NCBI RefSeq assembly: GCF_016706325.1 | Contig: NZ_JADJJX010000002.1 | Location: 62,001-126,000, forward strand | Source: Methanothrix sp. | Lineage (GTDB): Archaea; Halobacteriota; Methanosarcinia; Methanotrichales; Methanotrichaceae | Direction of reading: 5' to 3' | Length of the DNA stretch: 64,000 bases | Part shown: piece by piece, positions 25,760 through 34,003 of the stretch | Layout of the letters: every line of letters starts with the position of its first letter | Numbering within the stretch: position 1 is the stretch's first letter | The notes under the pieces: model-generated | The model's database searches: none | What the model was told of the DNA's origin: nothing | The model's input: the letters and a program-made list of their open reading frames with translations, nothing else | Position numbers and translations under genes: made by a program

Positions 25760-26701
25760 ATGACTAAAACACTATATGCTTTTATATTAATAGTTGTTTT
25801 AATCGGACTGGCATCAGGCCAGCCTGTAGCTGAACCATCAGGGGACCAATTAACATCAGGCCAGCCTGTAGCTGAACCATCAGGGGACCAATTAACATCA
25901 GGCCAGCCTGTAGCTGAACCATCAAGGGACCAATTAATAATGATGGCCATTTTTGTGCTTTTATTATTAATATTTGCAGCTGCTCCAATCATATTAAACA
26001 TGTATTGGGCGTATCGACATCTATCAAGAGCTCAGAATATATTGAATGATCTTGTGAAAAACCAAAAAGAGAATAAAATAGAAAATAGTTTATTGATACA
26101 AATCGTTAGAGATTGCATTGATGCAGAACCTAGTGGTATTATTGGTGTCGGCAGATCTACTATGGCCTTGACTCTTACTGTTATTGTAGGAATATCTATA
26201 ATTTATCTACTTGTATATAACATATCAGCAGAGGGTCCGATAAAAGACCTGCTGCTAACTGTTATTGGAGCAATATCTTCTATCATCGGATTCTACTTCG
26301 GAGGAAGAGCTCTCCAGGAAAGCCCAAGTTACCCATCTACTACATCATCTGGCGTAGCTCCAACTGAAGTTAACATAAAGCCTTATGTAACAGATCTAGC
26401 TCCTGATAAGCTCTCTCCACAGGTAGCAGGGACGACCATAAATTGGATAGCAACGGCTATAGATCCTGATGGGGATCAGATATTCTACAAGTTTCTCCTC
26501 AAAGGTCCATCCACTAATAATCAGTTAGTGGCTAAAACACAGGGCTGGATCAAAGAAGGTACATGGGACTGGGTCACAACCCCGGGAGATATAGGGTTAA
26601 ACCTCATTGAGGTTCGGGTAAGGGATGGAAAGCACGCAGATGAAGAAGGGTACGATAGCCGTATGATAGTGTCTTACCAGGTGATTGCAGAGTCGCAATG
26701 A
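25760..26701 (+). CDS. Membrane protein with repeat linker and C-terminal Ig-like domain
   Basis: About 313 aa from ATG 25760, chosen because a signal peptide starts there (MTKTLYAFILIVVLIGLASG); the frame is open upstream to 25607. Three copies of a 14-residue repeat (SGQPVAEPSGDQLT) follow the signal, then a transmembrane helix (MMAIFVLLLLIFAAAPIILN), a hydrophilic stretch, two more helices (about 160-215), and an extracellular Ig/PKD-like domain containing TAIDPDGDQIFYKFLLKGPS. Base composition is more AT-rich than neighbouring genes. It sits between inverted mobile-element ends, so it may be carried cargo. The Ig-like domain resembles the PKD units of the giant protein at 51.6 kb. Confidence 0.72.
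   Translation: MTKTLYAFILIVVLIGLASGQPVAEPSGDQLTSGQPVAEPSGDQLTSGQPVAEPSRDQLIMMAIFVLLLLIFAAAPIILNMYWAYRHLSRAQNILNDLVKNQKENKIENSLLIQIVRDCIDAEPSGIIGVGRSTMALTLTVIVGISIIYLLVYNISAEGPIKDLLLTVIGAISSIIGFYFGGRALQESPSYPSTTSSGVAPTEVNIKPYVTDLAPDKLSPQVAGTTINWIATAIDPDGDQIFYKFLLKGPSTNNQLVAKTQGWIKEGTWDWVTTPGDIGLNLIEVRVRDGKHADEEGYDSRMIVSYQVIAESQ
25811..25936 (+). repeat. 42-bp tandem repeat, three copies, in frame
   Basis: Three 42-bp units at 25811, 25853 and 25895, nearly identical, each encoding SGQPVAEPSGDQLT in the linker of the membrane protein. The repeat contains GCCAGCCTGTAGCTGAACCA. Confidence 0.95.
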
Positions 26702-26850
26702 TTGATATAGAAGGGGAATTGGCGAGCATATTGCCAGCTGTGGAGGTTTAGGTAGTAACTTAGATCATCTGACAATAACTCATACGTCTTCGGTTAAGGA
26801 TTCTGTACTTTCCAAGTTTCTCCTAATTTTTTATTACAACGGGAGTGCAG

Positions 26851-26901
26851 AGGGTCACGAATACCCCGACCTTCAGGTCGGAGATGAAGTGAAACCTCGC
26901 C
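26851..26901 (+). mobile_element. IS200/IS605-type end hairpin (third)
   Basis: The plus strand begins AGGGTCACGAATACCCCGAC, with the hairpin CCCCGACC-TTCA-GGTCGGAG, and ends GATGAAGTGAAACCTCGCC. This pattern resembles the right end and guide-RNA 3' hairpin of archaeal tnpB elements. It is inverted relative to the copy at 25564-25614. No transposase is adjacent. Confidence 0.55.
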
Positions 26902-27120
26902 TCTTCTTTTCTGCTATCTAATTCAATAAACTGTTCCTTCTTTTAAAATGAGGCCTTTAAGCACCTTAGCAACAGGTGGTGCCAGCCACCTATGGCTAGG
27001 ATGTGATAAGCTTGGAGTTGCGCAGTTTTAGCCATAGCTATGGTTAGATAACCTACCACATCGTACTGGTGCCTAAGTACTGATACAGAATATTCTACGA
27101 TAGGCAAGTTAAAAAGGATT

Positions 27121-27308
27121 GCATACGTCATCGGTTAAGGATTTTTTGATACTATATTATTATTTCATTTTGCACTTTGCTATTGAGCCAAAAACTCGAA
27201 TTTGTTGAAATCAGTACTCTGTGGGCTTGAACCTTTTCTGCAAAAATTGATCTCAAAAAGCTCGGAAGCCTAATTCTATGCATGCTGGTCTTAACCGATG
27301 ACGCATGC
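27121..27308. mobile_element. 188-bp MITE-like element
   Basis: 19-bp terminal inverted repeats with one mismatch: GCATACGTCATCGGTTAAG at 27121-27139 and the complement of GCATGCGTCATCGGTTAAG at 27290-27308. The interior has no gene. A further copy of the terminal sequence (CATACGTCTTCGGTTAAGGA) lies at 26781-26800, which suggests nested or partial insertions. The right end touches copy 2 of the duplicated promoter. Confidence 0.6.
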
Positions 27309-27411
27309 ATTATATTTACATCTTCTGCAGCATACGCAGTCCAAGAAGACTTTATAAAATGTTAAACAGCACCAAACTTTATATAGAAAGAAGGCCCCCA
27401 AGCAGGGCAAT
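27308..27411 (+). repeat. 104-bp duplicated promoter segment, copy 2
   Basis: Second copy of the segment at 25275-25378, with the TATA box TTTATATA at 27378-27385. It is oriented to drive the secreted-protein gene at 27500. Confidence 0.88.
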
Positions 27412-27499
27412 AATAATGATGGTCCAGGCTTCCCGCATGCCTCTATTGGGCTTTGGCCAGAGGAGACTGTGGGGTTTTGCTGATTGGAGCTGATGTTCA

Positions 27500-27868
27500 A
27501 TGAGACATATGGCATTATTGGTAGTATTAGCGGTATTGGTGGTGCCACTATTGCTGCTGGCCTCTCCGCTCACTCTGGCCTCTGATGCCGCCAGGATGAC
27601 CCTCCCCAGCGGCATGAGCAACCCTCTGACCATAAGATACCCGGAACTGGCACAGGCTCCCTCACCCCCTCTGATCGTCGAAGGCCTCAGGGCCACCTAT
27701 GAGATCGTGGCCGGGTCTCCGGATGTGGTCGCCGGAAAGGGAGATGTGGCATATTCCAAAGGCGAGTATGGGGCAGGACTGGTACAGATCGACATTCTCG
27801 CCCTGGAGGATGGCCAGGCTGCCACCCGGACGGTCTCATTTGCTCCTGATGCCATTACAGGGGAATGA
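27500..27868 (+). CDS. Secreted protein, N-terminal part (frameshifted)
   Basis: The first frame encodes 122 residues with a signal peptide (RHMALLVVLAVLVVPLLLLA) and the start of a beta-rich extracellular domain (EGLRATYEIVAGSPDVVAGK). It stops at 27868. The following frame starts at 27865 and continues the same type of domain without a signal peptide. Adding one G to the GGGG run at 27860-27863 would join them as ...AITGGMKKINIYG.... I therefore think this is one gene of about 396 residues broken by a one-base deletion, real or artefactual. Coupled translation of two products is the alternative. Confidence 0.6.
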   Translation: MRHMALLVVLAVLVVPLLLLASPLTLASDAARMTLPSGMSNPLTIRYPELAQAPSPPLIVEGLRATYEIVAGSPDVVAGKGDVAYSKGEYGAGLVQIDILALEDGQAATRTVSFAPDAITGE

Positions 27869-28689
27869 AGAAGATCAACATCTACGGCTCAGTAAATGCA
27901 GCCGGCTGCGGGGATTTCTGGTGTAATCCCAGCCTCCTGGCTGCCATACCAAATAGAGCGGGGGAGGATCTGACTGTGGACCGGGGCAAATACGATCTGA
28001 ATGGTCAGGAGTATGATGTGATCCGGTTCTATTACCGGTCCCAGGGCATCAGCCTGGGGATGATCTACGATCTGGAGACGGGAATACTCCTCCACCACAC
28101 CGCCGACTATACCTCAAACCTGCCCACAGAAGAGGGTGGAATGGTCACCAGAGGCCAGAATGCCATAATGAGACTGAGGAATCTGCGCCAGGTGAACATC
28201 CCCTGGAATGATGGCCGCGTTCCATCCTGGGCCAGAGGGGGAAGTTCTCTTCACTTCCAGGGTACGCACTCATTCTGGCTGCCCCAGCTGCCAGATGTGG
28301 CTCCCACAGTCTCTCCCATCAGTGTGCGGGTTGACATACAGGAGGCACATGAGCGATTTATAGAGGGCAGGCAGCAGACCTACACCCAGGAGGCCGTTCA
28401 ACCGGCCTATGTGCCTATGGTGTCGAGCATCTCCCAGCTCATGGGCTTTTGGGTGCCCAAGGAGGCGATGTCACTGAGGCCAGCGATTATAGATAGCGAT
28501 CCTGACACGGGAATGGTCGTGAGCATCCTGGAGAGCAGCCCGGATGGACTGATCATGCAGGAGACCAACAACATCAATTACAAGTTCATAGCGGCATATG
28601 ATGCCAGCGGCAGGGTGGTTCAGACGGTCATCGAGAGCTATGCAGGGACAGCCACCGGCCAGAGGGATGAGCTGCAACTGGTAGAATGA
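27865..28689 (+). CDS. Secreted protein, C-terminal part (frameshifted)
   Basis: This frame encodes 274 residues, beta-rich, without a signal of its own (KKINIYGSVNAAGCGDFWCN onward, with two Cys six residues apart). It has no family I recognise. Its extracellular look and its position directly after a truncated signal-peptide frame make it the C-terminal part of the gene starting at 27500. It ends just before a 13-bp tandem repeat and a hairpin. Confidence 0.6.
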   Translation: MKKINIYGSVNAAGCGDFWCNPSLLAAIPNRAGEDLTVDRGKYDLNGQEYDVIRFYYRSQGISLGMIYDLETGILLHHTADYTSNLPTEEGGMVTRGQNAIMRLRNLRQVNIPWNDGRVPSWARGGSSLHFQGTHSFWLPQLPDVAPTVSPISVRVDIQEAHERFIEGRQQTYTQEAVQPAYVPMVSSISQLMGFWVPKEAMSLRPAIIDSDPDTGMVVSILESSPDGLIMQETNNINYKFIAAYDASGRVVQTVIESYAGTATGQRDELQLVE

Positions 28690-28723
28690 TCCCTTTCGAT
28701 CCCAATCGGGACAGGATGGTGAC

Positions 28724-28788
28724 GGATCGATATGACGGATCGATATGATGGATCGATATGACAGATCGATATGATGGATCGATATGAT
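28724..28788 (+). repeat. 13-bp tandem repeat, five copies
   Basis: Five units of GGATCGATATGAC/T at 28724, 28737, 28750, 28763 and 28776. Each contains the palindrome ATCGAT, so the array can also fold on itself. It is located just after the secreted-protein gene. Confidence 0.95.
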
Positions 28789-28817
28789 AGTGCCCCGTAT
28801 GCTCCTGCGGGGGCACT
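28789..28817 (+). terminator. Candidate hairpin at the end of the secreted-protein gene
   Basis: The 8-bp perfect stem AGTGCCCC (28789-28796) and GGGGCACT (28810-28817) encloses a 13-nt loop. It follows the tandem repeat downstream of the stop codon at 28689. There is no clear poly-T tail, so a role in transcript ending or stability is an inference. Confidence 0.4.
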
Positions 28818-28967
28818 ATCCCTCTGCTCTCTGTGAGGCTATCTCCCTTTGGCGAAATCAGCATTATTCGGGTTCATGAGGCTCCAACATTTTTAAGACC
28901 GCAACAGAGTGGCTGGAAAAGATATAATTAGATCGAAAACTCCTCAGAAGATGATAAGGAGAGAATA

Positions 28968-29924
28968 ATGTCTGAGGATCTCAGAATAGTCTACAGCCGA
29001 GCTCCGGAGATTTTCCAGAGGCTCAAAAGAGAGATCGATAAGGTGATCGTGGGGCAGGATAGGGCCATAGAGCAGCTCCTGGTAGCGATAATTGCTGGCG
29101 GGCATGCCCTTTTGGAGAGCAATCCCGGCCTGGCCAAGACACTGCTGGTGAAGACCACCGCCTCCTGCATGGGCCTGGACTTCAGCAGAATTCAGTGCAC
29201 TCCAGACCTCATGCCTGCAGATATCACCGGCACCACCATCATCGATGAGATCGGAGGGGGAAAGAGGTTCCGTTTCGAGCCGGGGCCGGTCTTCTCCAAT
29301 ATCGTCCTGGCGGATGAGATCAATCGCGCCTCCCCCAAGACTCAGAGCGCTCTTTTGGAGGCCATGCAGGAAAAGCAGGTGACAGTGGGCAATAAAACCT
29401 ATCCTCTGGACAGGCCCTTCTTCATCTTAGCCACCCAGAATCCAATCGAGATGGAAGGCACCTTTCCACTGCCTGAGGCCCAGCTCGACAGGTTCCTGCT
29501 CAAGATCTTCATGGAGTATCCCACAACGGAAGAGGAGCTGGAGATACTGGAGAGATATACCATCCGGGCAGAGCCGGCGGTCTTTTTTCAGGTGAGCAAG
29601 GCAGAGGTCATCGCCCTCCAGCAGCTCTGTCGCGATATACCGATTGCTGATGATCTGAAAAGGGCGGTGGTCAATTTAGTCCTGGCCACTCGCAACTGGG
29701 AAGGGGTCCAGTATGGCGCCAGCCCCCGCGCCTCCATCGGCCTCATCCTCTCCGCCAAGGCCAGGGCATTCTTGCAGGGGAGGAACTATGTCTCCAGGGA
29801 GGATCTGCATGTGATGGCCTATCCAGTCCTCAGGCACAGGATAATCCTGGGATTCGAGGCGGAGAGAAAGGGGCTCACCCGCGATCAGGTGGTCGGTGAC
29901 ATCCTGAAAAGCCTATCGCTATGA
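28968..29924 (+). CDS. MoxR-family AAA+ ATPase
   Basis: Protein of 318 aa. The Walker A region is degenerate in the usual MoxR way (HALLESNPGLAKTLLVKT); Walker B is SNIVLADEINRASPKTQSAL, followed by sensor FFILATQNPIEMEGTFPLPE and the arginine-finger/lid region. MoxR ATPases act as chaperones, often with VWA or DUF58 partners. The gene for a DUF58 protein follows 18 bp downstream, the standard pairing. Confidence 0.93.
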   Translation: MSEDLRIVYSRAPEIFQRLKREIDKVIVGQDRAIEQLLVAIIAGGHALLESNPGLAKTLLVKTTASCMGLDFSRIQCTPDLMPADITGTTIIDEIGGGKRFRFEPGPVFSNIVLADEINRASPKTQSALLEAMQEKQVTVGNKTYPLDRPFFILATQNPIEMEGTFPLPEAQLDRFLLKIFMEYPTTEEELEILERYTIRAEPAVFFQVSKAEVIALQQLCRDIPIADDLKRAVVNLVLATRNWEGVQYGASPRASIGLILSAKARAFLQGRNYVSREDLHVMAYPVLRHRIILGFEAERKGLTRDQVVGDILKSLSL

Positions 29925-29942
29925 TACCAATCTGGATGCATT

Positions 29943-30800
29943 ATGGATACTGATTTCTTCAAGGAGCTGGAGAGGTTCTCCCTGCTCGTCCGCAAGCGCG
30001 TCTCCACCGCCTACAGTGGGGGAAGAAAGTCGATGCGCTTCGGCCACGGCATCAGCCCGGTGGGCTACCGGGAGTACCGCAAGGGGGACGACTTCAAGCT
30101 GGTGGATTGGAAGGTCTATGGGAGGACGGAGAAGCTCTTCATCCGGGAGCACGAGGAGGAGAGAAGCCTTGTGGTTCATATCCTGCTCGACAGCAGCGGC
30201 AGCATGGGCTATGGGGGAAAGTTCGCCTACGCCTCCCGTCTGGCAGCGGGCTTTGCTTATCTGGCCACCACGGAGAATGAGAAGTACACCATATCCCGTT
30301 TCTGCCACCGCTTCTACCCCGGGGAGCCCAAACGGGGGAGGAGAAATCTGATCTCATCCATAGCCATGCTGGATGATACTCTGCCCCGGGGGAGGACCAA
30401 TCTCCTGCACATCGCAGAGCTCTTCGCCTCCCAGATCAAGACCACCAGCATGGTGGTGATGATATCCGATCTCCTTGATGATACAGAGGATGTCATCTCC
30501 AGCATCTATCGGCTCGCCAGACATGATCTGGTGGTCATTCAGGTCCTAGCTCCGGATGAGGCACAGCTGGGGTTCGGCGGGGATGTGAAGTTTGTGGACC
30601 TTGAATCCGGCAACTCCCTTGTCACCCGGGTTACAGAAGGAGAGCGCTCGGAGTACCTGAGGAGGTTGAATGATCACAACCAGGCCATCAGAGCGACATG
30701 CGACAGAGTCGGAGCGAACTACTTTCTCTTCCAGACAGACCGGCCGATCTTCGATGCCTTCTCTGAGATGCTCACCAGAACAGTGATCTGGAAGACATAG
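29943..30800 (+). CDS. DUF58 domain protein (VWA-like), MoxR partner
   Basis: Protein of 285 aa with the DUF58 core GISPVGYREYRKGDDFKLVD, then WKVYGRTEKLFIREHEEER, and a von Willebrand A-like fold with the MIDAS-type VHILLDSSGSMGYG at about residues 78-91. No membrane helix is seen, so it is a short cytoplasmic version. MoxR-DUF58 pairs assist the assembly or maturation of other proteins; the client here is unknown, and no membrane BatA/B-type genes follow. Confidence 0.9.
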   Translation: MDTDFFKELERFSLLVRKRVSTAYSGGRKSMRFGHGISPVGYREYRKGDDFKLVDWKVYGRTEKLFIREHEEERSLVVHILLDSSGSMGYGGKFAYASRLAAGFAYLATTENEKYTISRFCHRFYPGEPKRGRRNLISSIAMLDDTLPRGRTNLLHIAELFASQIKTTSMVVMISDLLDDTEDVISSIYRLARHDLVVIQVLAPDEAQLGFGGDVKFVDLESGNSLVTRVTEGERSEYLRRLNDHNQAIRATCDRVGANYFLFQTDRPIFDAFSEMLTRTVIWKT

Positions 30801-30836
30801 GCCATATGAAGACCAATAAGAATGGACTGCCATACC

Positions 30837-32063
30837 ATGAAATCAGATAATAACACCATTAAGCTCGATTATGGACAGGGCTGCCTGGAGCTTTTGGCAG
30901 GGGAGGAGGTGGAGGTAGTTCTTCCCCGGGAGCTTCCGCCTGCCGGGCCAGAGGAGGTCGGAAGATCTTTAGAGCAGGCAGTGGGAAGGAGGCTGGAGGA
31001 TTTTGCCGGGGCAAGGTCGGCCTCTATCCTGGTGAGCGATATCACCCGCCCCGCTCCCAGCCATCTCATGCTTCCTCCTCTGGTCAGAAGGATGAGGGAG
31101 CTGAACATCACAGATCTCTCTGTGGTCTTTGCCCTGGGAACCCACAGAAGGATGAGCCCGGCCGAGGAGGAGTATCTCCTCAGGGAGTTCATCCGCCTGC
31201 CTCACTCCCAGCACGATCCCAAGGCCTGTATCTCCCTGGGATTTACCGAACGGGGAACTCCAGTGGAGATCCTGGAATCAGTCGCTTCCTCTGATCTGAT
31301 TGTGGCCACGGGAAATATCGAGTATCACTATTATGCCGGCTACAGCGGCGGGGCAAAGGCCCTCCTCCCTGGGGTGAGCTCAGAGCCCTCTGTGGTCAGA
31401 AATCATGAGCTGATGAGGGATCCGGCGGCGACCACTGGGAACCTGAAAAGCCCCGTCCGCCAGGATATGGAGGAGGCTGCTCGCATCGCTGACCTGGACT
31501 TCATTCTGAACACTGTCTTAAACAGCAGAAAAGAGATAGTCCTATCCACAGCCGGCGACTACATAAGGGCGCATAGAATAGGGGCGGCGGCGGTGGACAG
31601 GATGTACCGCTGCCCGGTGGAGCGGGCGGATATTGTGGTCAGTTGTGCTGGAGGCCGGCCTAAGGATATCAACCTCTTCCAGGCCCAAAAGGCCCTGGAC
31701 AATGCCAAGAATGCTGCTCTGCCCGGCGGCAGCATCATCCTCCTTGCGGAGTGCAGCGAGGGGCTGGGCCATCCGGTATTCGAACGCTGGGCCTGTGAGG
31801 CCTCCTCTGCTGAGCAGTGCTGGGAGAGGTTCGGCATAGAGTATGAGTTTGGAGGGCACAAGGCCGCCTTCCTGGCCAAAGAGTCCCTGGAGCACCATCT
31901 GATCCTGGTCTCATCCATGCCCAGGGATAAGGTAGAGATGTGCTTCATGAACCCGGCGAGGACTTTGGAAGAGGCTCTATCCCAGGCCTGGAAGAGGCAG
32001 GGCAGGGATGCGAGGATGCTGGTGATGCCCTACGGGAATCTGACCCTGGCGGTGGGTAAATAG
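30837..32063 (+). CDS. LarA-like (nickel-pincer lactate racemase family) protein
   Basis: About 408 aa. Matches the LarA family (DUF2088 fold): ILVSDITRPAPSHLMLPPLV, VVFALGTHRRMSPAEEEYLL and NIEYHYYAGYSGGAKALLPG, the latter two carrying the His and Lys positions used for the nickel-pincer cofactor in lactate racemase. Many archaeal members act on unknown 2-hydroxy acids, so racemase is a family-level call. The ATG at 30837 was chosen; another in-frame ATG lies at 30822. It follows the DUF58 gene by about 35 bp. Confidence 0.8.
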   Translation: MKSDNNTIKLDYGQGCLELLAGEEVEVVLPRELPPAGPEEVGRSLEQAVGRRLEDFAGARSASILVSDITRPAPSHLMLPPLVRRMRELNITDLSVVFALGTHRRMSPAEEEYLLREFIRLPHSQHDPKACISLGFTERGTPVEILESVASSDLIVATGNIEYHYYAGYSGGAKALLPGVSSEPSVVRNHELMRDPAATTGNLKSPVRQDMEEAARIADLDFILNTVLNSRKEIVLSTAGDYIRAHRIGAAAVDRMYRCPVERADIVVSCAGGRPKDINLFQAQKALDNAKNAALPGGSIILLAECSEGLGHPVFERWACEASSAEQCWERFGIEYEFGGHKAAFLAKESLEHHLILVSSMPRDKVEMCFMNPARTLEEALSQAWKRQGRDARMLVMPYGNLTLAVGK

Positions 32064-32178
32064 AATAAGTGAACCGGGAAGCATCGATCCAGCTTCATAC
32101 TGCAGGGTGGGCGGGCGATCTCTTGGAAGATGATCCCGCCGGATAAACTATTTCCGTTGAAAGGATTTTGGCGAATAT

Positions 32179-32682
32179 ATGATGCGGCCTGAGGAGCAGA
32201 TCGAAAAGCAGCTTATGGATGACAGCAGTGGAGCAATCCTCAAGGATGCTGTGATCATCAGAAGATTGAGAGCTAGCGATCTGCAGGCAGCTTTGGAGAT
32301 CGATCGGGAGGTCTCGGGGGGGTACAATCCCGATGTGTTCACTGCTTTCTACGAGTATCATCCCGCAACCACCTTTGCGGCGGAGGTGAACGGAGAGCTG
32401 GCAGGATTCGTCCTGGGATTCAAGCATGCCCCCTTCGAAGGCCGGGTCTTCTGGCTGGCAATAAGAACCAGATACCAGGGCCAGGGAATAGGCATGAGGC
32501 TCATGCTTGCTCTCCTCAAGTCCTTCCGCAAATTGGGAGCACTGAGGGCCACCCTGGAGGTAAGGGTGAGCAATCGGAGGGCTCAGTCGCTCTACACCAA
32601 CCTGGGATTCCAGACCACAGCCGTCTGGCCCTCCTACTACTCCGATGGGGAGGCGGCCTTCATCATGAAAGCCCGGCTTTAG
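32179..32682 (+). CDS. GNAT family N-acetyltransferase
   Basis: Protein of 167 aa with the GNAT fold: substrate-side VIIRRLRASDLQAALEIDRE, the acetyl-CoA-binding motif A in WLAIRTRYQGQGIGMRLMLA (Q/RxxGxG/A loop) and the C-terminal VRVSNRRAQSLYTNLGFQTT, which is RimI-like. It may acetylate protein N-termini, as archaeal RimI/Ard1 homologues do, but substrate is uncertain. It converges with radB. Confidence 0.87.
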   Translation: MMRPEEQIEKQLMDDSSGAILKDAVIIRRLRASDLQAALEIDREVSGGYNPDVFTAFYEYHPATTFAAEVNGELAGFVLGFKHAPFEGRVFWLAIRTRYQGQGIGMRLMLALLKSFRKLGALRATLEVRVSNRRAQSLYTNLGFQTTAVWPSYYSDGEAAFIMKARL

Positions 32683-32717
32683 CCCTCGGTTGCAGTCGCA
32701 CCTTCTGCTCTCTTTTA

Positions 32718-33388
32718 TTACTCCAGGCCCCGGGAGGTGAGACGGAACTGGGCTGTTCTATTCTCCGGAAGTGAGCGGTGCTTCATCAGCCTGGCCCGGC
32801 GCAGGCCCTCGCCCGCCTTCTCCAGCAAGACTATAGCCTTGCACATGTGCTCGAGGTACGTGCCCCCAGCGGCCGGAGGGTGTTGCTCTCAATATCGGTG
32901 TAGACCTGATTGGTTATGACCACAGGTATGCTGTGCCTCCGGGCGATCTCCTGCAGCTCAGAGAGCTGGACGGTCAGGGCGCGGCGGGCAGGCCTGCTGT
33001 CCTCTGCCTCCAATAACATGCGGTATAGCGATGTCGCCGAATCAAGGACGACCAGCCCTACATCCCGGCTGACGATCTTGGACGCCTCTCTGATGGCCAT
33101 CGCCTGCTGCTCAAGGCTCATGGGCTCAAAGATTATGATCTTCTTCGCCATCTCTGCCGCGCCCGGTCCGGCAATCTGTTTGAACCTCTCTGCAGAGAAG
33201 CCCTCTGTATCGATGAAGATCACCTTGAGGCCCCTGGTCACTGCAGCTACTGCGAGCTGCAGGACGATGTTGCTCTTCCCCGAGCCAGACTCGCCATAAA
33301 GCTCTGTGATTATGCCCGACTCGAATCCTCCGCCCAAAAGGAGGTCCAGGCTCTGACAGCCCACGGGAAGGCGCTCAAGCATGTTCAT
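32718..33388 (-). pseudogene. radB: DNA repair and recombination protein RadB, frameshifted
   Basis: The RecA-fold paralogue RadB: Walker A ELYGESGSGKSNIVLQLAVA at about residues 29-48, Walker B DVGLVVLDSATSLYRMLL, and PVVITNQVYTDIESNTLRPL. The open frame stops after 185 residues at 32831. One missing G in the run at 32863-32867 (CCCCC on the plus strand) explains this: with it restored, the normal end reads LGGTYLEHMCKAIVLLEKAG and continues through RSLPENRTAQFRLTSRGLE to a stop at 32718. RadB aids RadA in homologous recombination. I read it as a one-base deletion, possibly a sequencing error; if real, the last ~40 residues are lost. Confidence 0.88.
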
Positions 33389-33403
33389 AGATATCGAAAT
33401 TGC

Positions 33404-34003
33404 TCATCTCCTGTGGGCGAAGCTGTCTATCCGATCCATCAGCCTCTCCATCGCCTCTCTCTCTCTGGGGTTGCCGCAGCGGTCTATAATTCTCTGGGTC
33501 TTCAGCAGCTCCTCGAAGTAAGAATCAGTGCGAAGGGACATGTACCTGGTGGCGGCTACTGCTGCCTCTATCACCAGATTGGCTCCCCGGTTGACTGCCC
33601 GGAAATCCTTTCTCAATAGCTCTCCTTTCACGGGCTCGATATCGGTGATTATGATGTCCGAGGCAAAGGGATTGCACTTGAATAGCAGCCAGGCCTCAGT
33701 ATCCTTCAAGATCGGCAGGCCATCGCAATGGGTGAAGTACTCCTGAGGCAGGTCCTCCAGGGCCGTCTCCGCGAAGATCCAGGCATCATGGGTGACATTG
33801 GCCACAAACCATTTCCTGGTGAGGATATTCTCATAGGTATGAGTGCCTAAAAATAGGCGAATGTACAGGCTGTCCTCACTCCTGATGATGCCTAAAGGAG
33901 CAGCATTGACTCTGCCATTCCTCTCTGTGGTAGCAATTACCTCGTTTATGCCCTCCAGTATTCCCAACTCATCCAAAGCCTCTCTGCCATAGAACATGAT
34001 CAA
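33404..34003 (-). CDS. DUF447 family protein
   Basis: Protein of 199 aa of the archaeal/methylotroph DUF447 (COG2457) family: GINEVIATTERNGRVNAAPL, an FMN-binding split-barrel-like N-terminus, then GTHTYENILTRKWFVANVTH. Members have been proposed to take part in the methanopterin/C1 context, since homologues lie among the tetrahydromethanopterin genes of methylotrophs. It overlaps the CitG-like gene by 4 bp and forms an operon with it and methanogenesis marker 9. Confidence 0.82.
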   Translation of the reverse strand: MIMFYGREALDELGILEGINEVIATTERNGRVNAAPLGIIRSEDSLYIRLFLGTHTYENILTRKWFVANVTHDAWIFAETALEDLPQEYFTHCDGLPILKDTEAWLLFKCNPFASDIIITDIEPVKGELLRKDFRAVNRGANLVIEAAVAATRYMSLRTDSYFEELLKTQRIIDRCGNPREREAMERLMDRIDSFAHRR

